Source: Streptomyces sp. NRRL WC-3742
GTDB taxonomy: Bacteria > Actinomycetota > Actinomycetes > Streptomycetales > Streptomycetaceae
Assembly (NCBI RefSeq): GCF_000720635.1
Contig: NZ_JOCF01000105.1
Coordinates: 1-32,887 of the forward strand
Length of the DNA stretch: 32,887 nt
Direction: 5' to 3'
The translations under genes were made by a program, and so were the position numbers. Below the pieces are notes generated by a model. It was not told where the DNA came from, searched no databases, and was given only the letters and a program-made list of their open reading frames with translations. This document shows positions 1 to 7,940 of this stretch, piece by piece (position 1 is the stretch's first letter; every line of letters starts with the position of its first letter).

Positions 1-46
1 GGGGAGGGGGGAGGGGGGAAAGGAAGCCCGGGCGTAGGTTGAGGCC

Positions 47-763
47 ATGGTGACCGGACCGCCCCTGCTGACCGCCGAAACCCTCGCCCGCATCGAGGCC
101 GTCAGCCCGTACTTCGCGGTCGCGTCCGGGCCCCGCCCGGACGCGACCGCCTACCGCCCGCTGGCCGACCTCCACCAGGTGCCCGAGGTGCTGGACGCGT
201 ACGTGGACGAGGTCGGGCAGCGCCTGGGCACCGGCCAGCGCCGCGTCGCCGCCTCGACGCTGCACCTGGGCGTGGCCGCGCGCCTGTGGTCCGTCGCCCT
301 GGGCGTCCTGGCGTTCACCGGCCGGGTGCCCGACCTCGCGCCGGAGCGGCTGCACTGGCGCCGGGTGGAGAGCGGCCCGCTCCCGCCGTGGCTGCCCGCG
401 CCGACCGCCGTGCCCGGGCCTCCCGGCGAGGATCCTGCCGCAACCCTCGCCGCAACGGTCCTGCGGTCGGCCCTCGACCCGCTGGGCGCCGCGATGCGCA
501 CCCGGTACGGGCTCTCCGCCCACACCGTGCGCGGCAACGCCGCCTCCGCCCTGGTCGGCGCCGTCCGCATGCTGCGCACCCGCGCGGCCGACGCCCCGTA
601 CCCGACCCTGCCCGCGGCCACCGCGCTGCTCACCGCGGGCCCGCTCGCGACAGCCGGCGAGTTCACCCCCGACCCGATCACCTACCGCCGCCGCAACTGC
701 TGCCTGTACTACCGTGTCCCGGGCGCCGGGATGTGCGGCGACTGCGTCCTCATCCAGGTGTGA
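47..763 (+). CDS. FhuF-like (2Fe-2S) ferric-siderophore reductase family protein
   Basis: This 238-residue cytoplasmic protein ends in the FhuF-type iron-sulfur signature C-C-x10-C-x2-C (C218, C219, C230, C233). In characterised family members this motif binds a 2Fe-2S cluster used to reduce ferric siderophores. The N-terminal two thirds is Ala/Pro rich without a signal peptide or membrane segment, as in other actinobacterial FhuF-like proteins. The ATG at 47 has a GAGG ribosome-binding site five bases upstream. The window begins only 46 bases before it, so any iron box further upstream cannot be seen. The next gene on this strand is a DNA-repair gene 65 bases on, with no obvious functional link. 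A second FhuF-like gene lies at 20183-21097. The family call is fairly sure; ferric reduction by this member is inferred. Confidence 0.8.
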   Translation: MVTGPPLLTAETLARIEAVSPYFAVASGPRPDATAYRPLADLHQVPEVLDAYVDEVGQRLGTGQRRVAASTLHLGVAARLWSVALGVLAFTGRVPDLAPERLHWRRVESGPLPPWLPAPTAVPGPPGEDPAATLAATVLRSALDPLGAAMRTRYGLSAHTVRGNAASALVGAVRMLRTRAADAPYPTLPAATALLTAGPLATAGEFTPDPITYRRRNCCLYYRVPGAGMCGDCVLIQV

Positions 764-828
764 CCCCTCCGACGCTCGTGTCCGATTTCCGCCAGTCACC
801 CTCGCTCCGATCCCGCAGACTGGACAGC

Positions 829-2382
829 GTGATCGACGACGACATCCGGTACCGGGCCGTGGACAGCAGGGACTCCCGCTTCGACGGGGTCTTCTTCACG
901 GCCGTGACCACCACCGGCATCTACTGCCGCCCGAGCTGCCCCGCCGTGACGCCCAAGCGCGTCAACTGCCGCTTCTACCCGAGCGCCGCCGCCGCCCAGG
1001 GCGCGGGCTTCCGCGCCTGCCGCCGCTGCCGCCCCGACTCGGTGCCCGGCTCGCCGGAGTGGAACCACCGCGCCGACCTGGTCGGCCGCGCGATGCGGCT
1101 GATCGGCGACGGCCTGGTGGACCGCGAGGGCGTCGCGGGCCTGGCCGGCCGCCTCGGCTACAGCGCCCGCCAGCTGCAGCGCCAGCTCACCGCCGAGCTC
1201 GGCGCCGGCCCGATCGCCCTGGCCCGCGCCCGCCGCGCCCAGACCGCCCGGCTGCTCCTGCAGACCACCGAACTGCCCGTCACCGACGTCGCGTTCGCCG
1301 CCGGCTTCGCCTCCGTCCGGCAGTTCAACGACACCGTCCGCGAGGTCTACGACCGCACACCCAGCGGCCTGCGCGCCGAGGTCGCCGCCGGTCGCCGCAC
1401 CTCCACCCCGGCCGGCGGACTGCAGCTGCGCCTCGCCTACCGGGGCGCCCTGGACGCCGACCACCTGATCGACTTCCTCGCCCTGCGCGCCGTGCCCGGC
1501 GTGGAGGAGGTCGTCCCCGGCGCGCGGCCGGGCGTGCGCACCTACCGGCGCACCCTCGCGCTCCCGTACGGCCACGGCATCGCCGAGGTCGACGGCCTGG
1601 CGCCGGGCGAGCCGCGCACCCGCGGTTGGCTCGACTGCCGCCTGCTGCTCGCGGACCTGCGCGACCTGCCGACGGCCGTCCAGCGGCTGCGCGTCCTCTT
1701 CGACCTGGACGCCGACCCGGACACCGTCGACGAGCAGCTCGGCGCCGACCCCGTCCTCGGCCCGCTGGTGCGCGAACGCCCCGGCCTGCGCTCACCCGGG
1801 CACGTGGACCCCCACGAGCTCGCCGTCCGCGCCGTCCTCGGCCAGCAGATCACCGTGGGCGCCGCCCGCACCCTCGCGGGCCGGCTCGCCGAGAAGTACG
1901 GCACGGCGCTGCCCGAGCCCAGCGGGGGCCTGCGACTGCTCTTCCCGACCGCGGCGGCCCTGGCCGCCGCCGAGCCGGAGGACTTCGCGATGCCCGCCGC
2001 CCGCCGCCGAGCCCTGACGGGCCTGTGCGCGGCCCTCGCCGAGGGCGCCGTCCGCCTGGACAGCGGCGTCGACCGCGAGGAGGCGGCCGAGCGGCTGCTG
2101 GCCCTGCCCGGCATCGGCCCGTGGACGGTCGGCTACCTCAGGATGCGGGCCCTCGGCGACCCGGACGTCTTCCTGCCGAGCGACGTGGGCGTCAAGCACG
2201 GCCTCGTCCGGCTCGGCGCCCCGGGCGACCCGAAGTCCGCCGCCCGAGCGGCCGAGTCCTGGGCCCCGTGGCGCTCCTACGCCGTGCACCGCCTCTGGGC
2301 CGGCCCCGCGAACAGCGCCAGCAACACCACCAGCAGCGGCACCAGCACCACCAGCACCGGAACGGAGACCGACGCAGCATGA
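829..2382 (+). CDS. alkA: Ada/AlkA fusion: methylphosphotriester sensor, AraC HTH and DNA-3-methyladenine glycosylase
   Basis: This 517-residue protein has three parts. Residues 1-75 are an Ada zinc domain with C33, C37, C64 and C67; by homology to E. coli Ada the first Cys accepts methyl groups from phosphotriesters. Residues about 85-185 are an AraC-type helix-turn-helix with a conserved second helix-turn-helix. Residues about 195-490 are an AlkA-type glycosylase with a helix-hairpin-helix (LPGIGPW) and the catalytic Asp at D452 (FLPSDVGV). It is expected to sense alkyl damage, activate transcription and excise alkylated bases. The GTG at 829 starts exactly at the family's usual N-terminus; an in-frame GTG at 778 is an alternative. 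The last 26 residues are a Ser/Thr/Asn tail. Its stop overlaps the ogt start (ATGA), so the two genes are translationally coupled. Confidence 0.93.
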   Translation: MIDDDIRYRAVDSRDSRFDGVFFTAVTTTGIYCRPSCPAVTPKRVNCRFYPSAAAAQGAGFRACRRCRPDSVPGSPEWNHRADLVGRAMRLIGDGLVDREGVAGLAGRLGYSARQLQRQLTAELGAGPIALARARRAQTARLLLQTTELPVTDVAFAAGFASVRQFNDTVREVYDRTPSGLRAEVAAGRRTSTPAGGLQLRLAYRGALDADHLIDFLALRAVPGVEEVVPGARPGVRTYRRTLALPYGHGIAEVDGLAPGEPRTRGWLDCRLLLADLRDLPTAVQRLRVLFDLDADPDTVDEQLGADPVLGPLVRERPGLRSPGHVDPHELAVRAVLGQQITVGAARTLAGRLAEKYGTALPEPSGGLRLLFPTAAALAAAEPEDFAMPAARRRALTGLCAALAEGAVRLDSGVDREEAAERLLALPGIGPWTVGYLRMRALGDPDVFLPSDVGVKHGLVRLGAPGDPKSAARAAESWAPWRSYAVHRLWAGPANSASNTTSSGTSTTSTGTETDAA

Positions 2383-2888
2383 GCACCACCGTCTACACCA
2401 CCATGGAGAGCCCCTTCGGCCGGCTGCTGCTGAGCGGTGTGCTGCCCGAGGACGGCGGACCGGCCGCGCTGGCCACGGTCACCGCGCCCGGCCAGAAGTA
2501 CGCCCTGCCCGAGCCCGCCGACGGGTGGGTGCCGGACCCGGAGGCCCTCGCCGAGCCGGTCGCCCAGCTGACCGCCTACTTCGCGGGCGAGCGCACCACC
2601 TTCGACCTGCCGCTCGCACCGGTCGGCACCGAGTTCCGCCGCCGCATCTGGGCCGCGCTGGACGAGATCCCGTACGGCACCACCGTCACCTACGGCCAAC
2701 TCGCCGAACTGGCCGGCCAGGAGCCGCGCATGGTGCGGGCGGTCGGCGGAGCGGTGGGCGCCAACCCGCTGCTGATCGTGCGCCCCTGCCACCGGGTGCT
2801 CGGCGCCAACGGCGCCCTGACCGGCTTCGCGGCCGGGGTCGACCGCAAGCGCTGGCTGCTGGAACTGGAGAGCGGCACCCTCTTCTAA
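2379..2888 (+). CDS. ogt: methylated-DNA--[protein]-cysteine S-methyltransferase
   Basis: This 169-residue enzyme repairs O6-methylguanine (and O4-methylthymine) by irreversible transfer of the alkyl group to its own cysteine. The active-site motif PCHRV is present with the acceptor at C137, preceded by the helix-turn-helix recognition region (IPYGTTVTYGQLA). Length is normal for a single-domain Ogt. Its ATG shares four bases with the stop of the Ada/AlkA gene, so a damage-inducible two-gene unit is likely, with the Ada domain of the upstream product as the probable activator. It converges on the acetyltransferase gene, leaving only 13 bases between stop codons and no visible hairpin. Confidence 0.95.
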   Translation: MSTTVYTTMESPFGRLLLSGVLPEDGGPAALATVTAPGQKYALPEPADGWVPDPEALAEPVAQLTAYFAGERTTFDLPLAPVGTEFRRRIWAALDEIPYGTTVTYGQLAELAGQEPRMVRAVGGAVGANPLLIVRPCHRVLGANGALTGFAAGVDRKRWLLELESGTLF

Positions 2889-2901
2889 GCCCGGACAGCG
2901 C

Positions 2902-3414
2902 CTAGCCGGCTCTCAGGTCCACTCGCCAGTCGTGGCTGCGCATGAAGCGACCGGGCGGGAACTCGAACTCCGTCTCGCCGAGGAGGGTGAACCCGGCCTT
3001 CGCGCAGACCGCGTTGGAGGCGGGGTTGTCCACCGAGGGGAAGGCGTGCAGGTACCGGTGGCGGGCCTCCCGGCGGGCGGCGTCGACGGCGAGGCGGGTG
3101 GCGGCCACGGCGATGCCGAGCCCCTGGTACTCGGGCAGGACGTTCCAGCCCATCTCGTGCACCGTCCCGCCCTGCCACGTCCGGGTGCCGTAGCCGACCG
3201 ATCCGACCGGCTCTCCGCCGGGCAGCAGCACGATCCGGTACATGCAGCCGATGCCGGAGGGCACGAAGTCCAGGTACCGGGCGTGCCGGACGAGCAGCTG
3301 CTCCTCGGTCTCGGGCCCGCCGACGTGCACCTTCACCCCGGGGGTGTTGATGCGGCGCAGCAGGGGGAGGTCGGAGTCCGTCCAGGGTTCGATCGTGATG
3401 TTCGCGAGGGTCAT
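2902..3414 (-). CDS. GNAT family N-acetyltransferase
   Basis: This is a 170-residue single-domain GNAT protein. The acetyl-CoA binding stretch EYQGLGIAVAATRLA (Q/R-x-x-G-x-G/A type) and the C-terminal motif NPASNAVCAKAGF, typical of the RimJ-like branch, are both visible. The family transfers an acetyl group from acetyl-CoA to an amine; the substrate here cannot be told. I chose the internal ATG at 3414 because the protein then starts at the normal position (MTLANITIEPW). A GTG at 3471 would add 19 Ala/Pro-rich residues, and neither start has a strong ribosome-binding site. The upstream marR gene on the same strand ends 94 bases away, so the two may share a transcript. Confidence 0.88.
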   Translation of the reverse strand: MTLANITIEPWTDSDLPLLRRINTPGVKVHVGGPETEEQLLVRHARYLDFVPSGIGCMYRIVLLPGGEPVGSVGYGTRTWQGGTVHEMGWNVLPEYQGLGIAVAATRLAVDAARREARHRYLHAFPSVDNPASNAVCAKAGFTLLGETEFEFPPGRFMRSHDWRVDLRAG

Positions 3415-3508
3415 GCCGCTGGACGGTAGTGCCGCCGAAGGCCCGGTGACCACGGGTTTTCCGGTGGCCACCGCCTCAGCCGCCCGAGCCGCCCAGCCCC
3501 GAGCCGCC

Positions 3509-4108
3509 TCAGCTCTGGTCGGCGGCCCCGCCGCCCGGCTGGGCGAGGGCCTTGGCGAGCTGTTCCAGTGCGGGAAGCGCCTGGACGACGGCCGCGCGCT
3601 CGCCCGGTTCGAGGGAGTCGAGGGCGGTGGCGATGCGGCGTTCGTGGGCGTGCTGCCAGTCGTCGAGCTGGCGCCGCCCGGCCGGAGTGAGGGCGATGCG
3701 GGCGGTGCGGCGGTCCCCGGGGTCGGCCTGCCGGTCGACGAACCCGGCGTCGAGGAGTTTGCCGATCAGCCCGCTGACGGTGTTGGGGGCGAGCCGCTGC
3801 CGGGCGGCCAGTTCGCCGACGCGCAGTGGCGCGGCGGCGAGGGTCTGGAGGAGTTCGACCTGCGCCATCGGCAGGGACTCCCACGGGTAGTCGGTGCGGA
3901 TGCTGCTGCGCAGGGCGCGGCGCAGCCGGGTGACCGTGTCGGTGAGGCGCCGGGCCTGTTCGAAGGCCGGGTCGTGGCCAGAGATGCCAGAGATGCCGGG
4001 GATGTCGGGGGTGCCGGGAGTACTGGGGGTGTCGGCGGTGCCGGTGGGTTCCTCTGGGTCTTCGGGATCTTCGGCGACGGGTTCGGGAACCTGTGGTGAC
4101 GACGGCAT
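3509..4108 (-). CDS. MarR family transcriptional regulator
   Basis: This 199-residue MarR protein has its winged helix at about residues 85-160. The recognition region is VGELAARQRLAPNTVSGLIGKLLDAGFVDR and the wing DPGDRRTARIALTPAG, both close to family consensus. The first 55 residues are an unusual low-complexity extension of Asp/Glu-Pro and repeated xTP/xIP/xIS triplets, encoded by a 9-bp tandem repeat. The ATG at 4108 begins MPSSPQ; an upstream in-frame start at 4195 would add 29 non-conserved residues. It is divergent from an MFS exporter, the classic arrangement of a MarR repressor and its drug pump. A palindrome at 4249-4273, next to the pump's start codon, is the probable binding site. 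The inducing ligand is unknown. Confidence 0.92.
   Translation of the reverse strand: MPSSPQVPEPVAEDPEDPEEPTGTADTPSTPGTPDIPGISGISGHDPAFEQARRLTDTVTRLRRALRSSIRTDYPWESLPMAQVELLQTLAAAPLRVGELAARQRLAPNTVSGLIGKLLDAGFVDRQADPGDRRTARIALTPAGRRQLDDWQHAHERRIATALDSLEPGERAAVVQALPALEQLAKALAQPGGGAADQS
3978..4040 (-). repeat. 9-bp tandem repeat, seven copies, inside the marR N-terminus
   Basis: On the plus strand the units read ccagagatg, ccagagatg, ccggggatg, tcgggggtg, ccgggagta, ctgggggtg and tcggcggtg. Each unit encodes one tripeptide of the MarR N-terminal extension (GIS, GIS, DIP, GTP, STP and similar). The 9-base period keeps the reading frame, so copy-number change would vary linker length without breaking the gene. 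Confidence 0.85.
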
Positions 4109-4248
4109 GGCGGACAGCGTATCTCCTGGCGCGGACACCTCTGAGGCCGCGCCCACACCTCGGAAGGGCCCTTCGTGCCCGGGCCGTTCGGTCACTGTCC
4201 GTCGTCATGCGCACACGGCTCTGTCGCGCCTCGATCTACTCGCAGAAA

Positions 4249-4273
4249 GAACATATCTGCATCCGATATATTC
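4249..4273. promoter_or_regulatory. probable MarR operator (9-bp inverted repeat, 7-bp spacer)
   Basis: The arms are GAACATATC and GATATATTC, matching at eight of nine positions around the spacer TGCATCC. The site is strikingly A/T-rich in a GC-rich chromosome and ends five bases before the MFS start codon. It lies in the 170-base gap between divergent marR and MFS genes, where MarR proteins normally repress both promoters. The sequence shows the palindrome directly; binding by this MarR is inferred. Confidence 0.7.
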
Positions 4274-4281
4274 GTGGCATG
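4267..4281 (+). promoter_or_regulatory. candidate -10 (TATATT) placing transcription start at the MFS ATG
   Basis: TATATT at 4267-4272 lies six bases before the ATG at 4279. If it is the -10 box, transcription would begin at or next to the ATG and give a leaderless mRNA. This fits the absence of any Shine-Dalgarno sequence in front of that ATG (GTGGC only). I find no convincing -35 hexamer 16-19 bases upstream, so the assignment is tentative. Confidence 0.35.
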
Positions 4282-5718
4282 GACGCCACCGCTCTCGCCG
4301 CGCGACTGCTCACCGAGCGGCCCCGACCCCGCGGCATCGCCGGCTGGCGCCACGCCCACTGGCTGGCCGTCGGCACCGTCTGCCTCGGCGCCTTCCTCGG
4401 CCAGCTCACCGCCAGCGTCACCGCGCTCGTCTTCCCGGCGCTCGGGCGCCACTTCGACGCGGGCTTCGCCGCCGTCGAGTGGGTCGCCCTCTCCTACCTG
4501 CTGGTGCTGGTCGCCCTGCTCGCCCCGGTCGGCTGGCTCTCCGACATCGTCGGCCGCAAGACGATGTACCTGGGCGGCTTCGCCGTCTTCGCCCTGGCCT
4601 CCCTCGGCGCGGGCCTGTCCGGCAGTCTCGGCCTGCTGGTCGCCTTCCGGGCCGTCCAGGCGGTCGGCGGCGCGATGATGCAGGCCAACAGCGTCGCCCT
4701 CGTCGCGCGCGGCGTCCCCGAGCACGCGATGCGGCGCGCCCTCGGCATCCAGGCGGCCGCCCAGGGGCTCGGCCTCGCCCTCGGGCCCAGCCTCGGCGGG
4801 CTGCTGGTCGAGCACGCGTCCTGGCGCTGGGTGTTCTGGATCAACGTGCCGATCGGCGTGCTCGGCATCCTGGCGGGCTGGTTCCTGCTCCCGTGCACCC
4901 GCCCCGAAGGTGCGGCGGAAGCCCGACGCCCGCGCGACGAAGGCCGGTTCGACCTGCCGGGCCTGCTGCTGCTCACCGGCGCCACCACCGCACTGCTGCT
5001 CGCCCTGTCCACCGCCTCCGGCCTGCCGCTGCCCGGCTGGGCCGCCGCCGCGCTGCTGCTCGCCTCCGCCGGGTTCACCCTCGCCCTGGTGCGCCAGGAA
5101 CGGCGCGCCGCCCGGCCGATCCTCGCGCCGGGCCTGGTCAACACCCCGGGGGTGCGGTCCGGGCTGGTGGTCGCGCTGATCGGCTACCTGCTGCTGTTCT
5201 GTCCGCTGGTGCTCGGGCCGGTGCTGCTCACCGGCGCGGGCGTGCCCGTGGCCCGCGCCGGACTGGTGATCACCGTCCTGCCCGCCGCCTTCGCCGTCGC
5301 CGCGACCGTCGGCGGCGCGCTGTTGCCGCGCGGCTGGTCGGACGTGATGCGCTGCCGCGCCGGAGCCGGGCTCGCCGGGCTCGGACTGCTGCTCTTCGCC
5401 CTGCTCCCCGTCCACGGCGCGGGCCCGGCCACGGCGGGCCCGCTGCTGCTCGCCGGGTACGGGCTGGGCCTGCTGCTGCCCGCCAACAACGCGCTGGTGA
5501 TGCGGGCGATCCCGGCGCAGTGCTCGGCGGTCGGCGGCGGCATGGTCAACATGGCGCGCAGCCTCGGCACCGCGCTCGGCACCGCGCTGCCCGTCCTCGG
5601 TGTCCACCTGGCGGGCGCGCAGTCCGGTGGGCGGACGGTCCTGCTCGCCCTCGCGGCCGTCGCGGCCTCGGCGGTCCTGCTGACGGGGCCGGTCGCGGCC
5701 GGGCAGGCTCGCCGGTAG
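4279..5718 (+). CDS. MFS transporter, DHA2 (EmrB/QacA-like) drug:H+ antiporter
   Basis: This 479-residue inner-membrane protein has about 14 hydrophobic segments. Motif A is seen between segments 2 and 3 (GWLSDIVGRKTMYLGG) and antiporter motif C in segment 5 (GLGLALGPSLGG), followed by the conserved WRWVFWINVPIG of the DHA2 family. Members export drugs or secondary metabolites using the proton gradient. The ATG at 4279 fits the family start; translation from 4093 would add 62 non-conserved residues running through the promoter region. The divergent marR gene and the palindrome at 4249-4273 suggest ligand-induced derepression. The substrate cannot be told from sequence. Confidence 0.93.
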   Translation: MDATALAARLLTERPRPRGIAGWRHAHWLAVGTVCLGAFLGQLTASVTALVFPALGRHFDAGFAAVEWVALSYLLVLVALLAPVGWLSDIVGRKTMYLGGFAVFALASLGAGLSGSLGLLVAFRAVQAVGGAMMQANSVALVARGVPEHAMRRALGIQAAAQGLGLALGPSLGGLLVEHASWRWVFWINVPIGVLGILAGWFLLPCTRPEGAAEARRPRDEGRFDLPGLLLLTGATTALLLALSTASGLPLPGWAAAALLLASAGFTLALVRQERRAARPILAPGLVNTPGVRSGLVVALIGYLLLFCPLVLGPVLLTGAGVPVARAGLVITVLPAAFAVAATVGGALLPRGWSDVMRCRAGAGLAGLGLLLFALLPVHGAGPATAGPLLLAGYGLGLLLPANNALVMRAIPAQCSAVGGGMVNMARSLGTALGTALPVLGVHLAGAQSGGRTVLLALAAVAASAVLLTGPVAAGQARR

Positions 5719-5746
5719 GCCCGCTCACGGTTGGGCCCGCTCGCCG

Positions 5747-6355
5747 TTAGGTCGGCTCGCCGCCCGCGGGCGTGACGGGCGCGATGTTCAGCGCGTCCTG
5801 GGCCCGGTTCAGGCCGAGCCGCACCAGCGTCTCCAGGGCGTCCGCGCATCGGTCCAACACCCCTGGCATCGCTGCCAGTTCCTCCTCCGAGAACCTTCCC
5901 AGCACGTAGTCCCCGACGCTCTCGCCCTTCGGCGGGCGACCGATGCCGAAGCGCAGCCGGACGAAGTCCCGGGTGCCGAGCACCTCGCCCACCGACCGGA
6001 CGCCGTTGTGGCCGCCCGGGCCGCCGCCGCGCTTGAGCTTGCCGGTGCCGAACGCGAAGTCCAGGTCGTCCTGGACGACCACCAGCCGCTCCACCGGCAC
6101 GCCGCGGCGGCGCATCAGGGCGGCGGTCGGGCGTCCGGCCCAGTTGATGACCCACAACGGCTTCGCCAGCAGCACCCGGCGGCCGTCCACCCCGATCTCG
6201 GCGACCACCGTGGCGATCCCGCTGCGGCGGAACCGGGCGCCGTGCCGCTCGGCCAGCCGGTCCACGGCCAGGAAGCCCGCGTTGTGCCGGGTGTGCCGGA
6301 ACCAGGGGCCGGGGTTGCCGAGGCCGGTGATCAGCCAGGGGGCGTCGGAGGTCAT
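5747..6355 (-). CDS. peptidyl-tRNA hydrolase (Pth), diverged paralogue
   Basis: This 202-residue protein has the Pth fold signatures GLGNPG, HNAGF, QDDLDF and GGGPGGHNG. The residues matching the E. coli catalytic set are kept: N14 (N10), H24 (H20), N71 (N68), D96 (D93) and N117 (N114). The normally near-invariant stretch around N68 (TFMNLSG in most Pth) reads WVINWAG here, so the peptide/CCA-binding groove differs. It would release peptides from prematurely dissociated peptidyl-tRNA. The primary actinobacterial pth usually sits beside rplY (ribosomal L25), absent here, so this is probably a second copy. GGAG precedes the ATG by eight bases. It is 28 bases from the convergent MFS gene. Confidence 0.88.
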   Translation of the reverse strand: MTSDAPWLITGLGNPGPWFRHTRHNAGFLAVDRLAERHGARFRRSGIATVVAEIGVDGRRVLLAKPLWVINWAGRPTAALMRRRGVPVERLVVVQDDLDFAFGTGKLKRGGGPGGHNGVRSVGEVLGTRDFVRLRFGIGRPPKGESVGDYVLGRFSEEELAAMPGVLDRCADALETLVRLGLNRAQDALNIAPVTPAGGEPT

Positions 6356-6463
6356 GCGCGGTGCTCCGGAGGTGGACAGGCAGAGGTGGACGAGCAGAGG
6401 CGGACGGGCAGGGAAGCCGCGCGCCCCGGCCGCCGGGGATCATGCGATCGTGCGTGGCCGGGC

Positions 6464-7168
6464 TCAGGACGCGGGCACGCCGGGGGCTGCGCCGCGCTCC
6501 TTGAGCATGTCGGTCATCAGCTCGACCTCCGACTTCTGGGCGACCACCATCGACTGGGCGAGCCGCTTCTCGATGTCGTTCCTCGCCGCGTCGACGTAGC
6601 CCTGGGCCATCTCGACGCCGCCCTTGTGGTGCTCGATCATCAGCTGGAGGTAGAACACCTCCGCGTCGCGCCCGCTCAGCGAACGCAGCTTCGCCAGTTG
6701 GGTGTTGGTGGCCATGCCGGGCATCAGCGAACCGTCGTGGGCCTGGTACTCGTGGCCCATTTTCATCCACGCCATCGGCGCGGCGGTCGCGTGCTGGGAC
6801 AGGCCCCACTGGTCGAGCCAGCCCATCATCATCCCGCGCTGGTTGGCCTGGGTGTTGATGATGTCGAAGGCGAGGGTGCGGGTCGGCTCGTCGGAGGTGC
6901 GGTCCCGGACGATGAACGACAGGTCCACCGCCTGCTGGTGGTGGGTCGCCATGTCGCGGGCGAACCCGGCCTCGGCCGAGTCGTCCGCCGGGACGGACAG
7001 CGAGGACGATCCGGAGGCCGAGGTCCCGCTCGCGACCAGCGCCGGCACGCCGACCGCCAGCGCCACCGCGGCGGCCAGGGCGGCCGGCCACCACAGGCGG
7101 CGCTTCGGGGCGTTCTCCTCCTGGACCGCGGCGTCCTCGGGGGCGGCGTCCTCCTCGCGGGCGGTCAC
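6464..7168 (-). CDS. DUF305 protein, membrane-anchored, probable metal-binding
   Basis: This 234-residue protein has a charged N-terminus, one membrane segment at about residues 25-47 (WWPAALAAAVALAVGVPALVA) and an extracellular DUF305 domain. The domain carries the family's His/Met motifs: MATHHQQA, GMMMGW, MKMGHEY and MIEHHKGG. DUF305 includes CopM-type copper-binding proteins, so periplasmic-side copper binding is a reasonable inference. The GTG start overlaps the stop of the DUF3105 gene (GTGA), showing translational coupling. Pairing of DUF3105 and DUF305 is common in actinobacteria. The exact metal is not shown by the sequence. Confidence 0.9.
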   Translation of the reverse strand: MTAREEDAAPEDAAVQEENAPKRRLWWPAALAAAVALAVGVPALVASGTSASGSSSLSVPADDSAEAGFARDMATHHQQAVDLSFIVRDRTSDEPTRTLAFDIINTQANQRGMMMGWLDQWGLSQHATAAPMAWMKMGHEYQAHDGSLMPGMATNTQLAKLRSLSGRDAEVFYLQLMIEHHKGGVEMAQGYVDAARNDIEKRLAQSMVVAQKSEVELMTDMLKERGAAPGVPAS

Positions 7169-7830
7169 ATCTGCCCCATGGTGCAGGAGGCGCCGGGCTC
7201 CTGGGTCTGCTTGCCCTGGACGTACTTGGTGAAGAACTGCTCCACGCGCGGGTCGTCCGCCTTGTCGACGACCAGCTGGGTGCTCCAGGCGTTCAGGGTG
7301 ATGGTGCCCTGCTCGTCCGGGTACGGGCTCATCAGCGAGTACGGGGTCTTCGTCACCTTGTCGGACAGGAGCTTGATGTCGTCCGGGGTGGCCTTGCCGT
7401 TGTACGTCACCCAGACGGCGCCGTGCTCCAGCGAGTGGACGGCGCGCTCGTTCTCCACCGGCTTGTCGTAGACGTGGCCCATGCAGTCCAGCCAGATCGC
7501 GTTGTGGTCACCGCCGACCGGAGGGGTCATCGTGTAGGTGACCTTCTCCTTGACGTGGTTGCGGGGCAGGTCGCCGAAGGTCTTCACACCGGGGATGTCC
7601 GCGTTCGCGGCGGCCTGGCGGTCCTGCTTCTTCTGGTTCTGGTCCATCACGATCCAGGTGCCGGTCGCGATCGCGCCGATCACCAGCACACCGGCCGCCA
7701 CCGAGGCGATGATCTTGTTGCGGCGGTCGCGGCGCTGCTCGACGGCGCGCAGCTCGGCTATGCGGGCGCGGCGGTCGAGACCGGCCTGCTTGCCGCCGGA
7801 CTTGTTGGACTGCTTCGAGGCGGAACCCAT
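7165..7830 (-). CDS. DUF3105 membrane-anchored protein
   Basis: This 221-residue protein has a basic N-terminus (about residues 20-40, rich in Arg), a single membrane segment at about 40-62 and an extracytoplasmic DUF3105 domain. Conserved features seen are PPVGGDHNAIWLDCMGHVYD, ENAVHSLEHGAVW-like ERAVHSLEHGAVWVTY and a second Cys near the end (GASCTMGQM). The His, Cys and Glu residues could bind metal, and C-terminal Met residues fit this, but the family has no established reaction. An AAGGA site lies before the ATG. The gene is translationally coupled to the downstream DUF305 gene, so the two products probably act together at the membrane. Confidence 0.9.
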   Translation of the reverse strand: MGSASKQSNKSGGKQAGLDRRARIAELRAVEQRRDRRNKIIASVAAGVLVIGAIATGTWIVMDQNQKKQDRQAAANADIPGVKTFGDLPRNHVKEKVTYTMTPPVGGDHNAIWLDCMGHVYDKPVENERAVHSLEHGAVWVTYNGKATPDDIKLLSDKVTKTPYSLMSPYPDEQGTITLNAWSTQLVVDKADDPRVEQFFTKYVQGKQTQEPGASCTMGQM

Positions 7831-7940
7831 GGTGGTCGTCCTTCTCTATCGCCGCGAACCGGGGGCGGGCGCGGCGGTCGTCTGAGGTGGGAGGAGGTGC
7901 GGTCGAGTCCGCCGGCGGCGCCGGCGGGTCGGGGTTCCGC

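Noticed and set aside
286..828. Open frame running upstream of the Ada/AlkA gene for over 500 bases
   Set aside because: It overlaps the FhuF-like gene in another frame and its translation is Arg/Pro-rich with no family resemblance, a usual shadow in GC-rich DNA. The Ada domain begins after 829.
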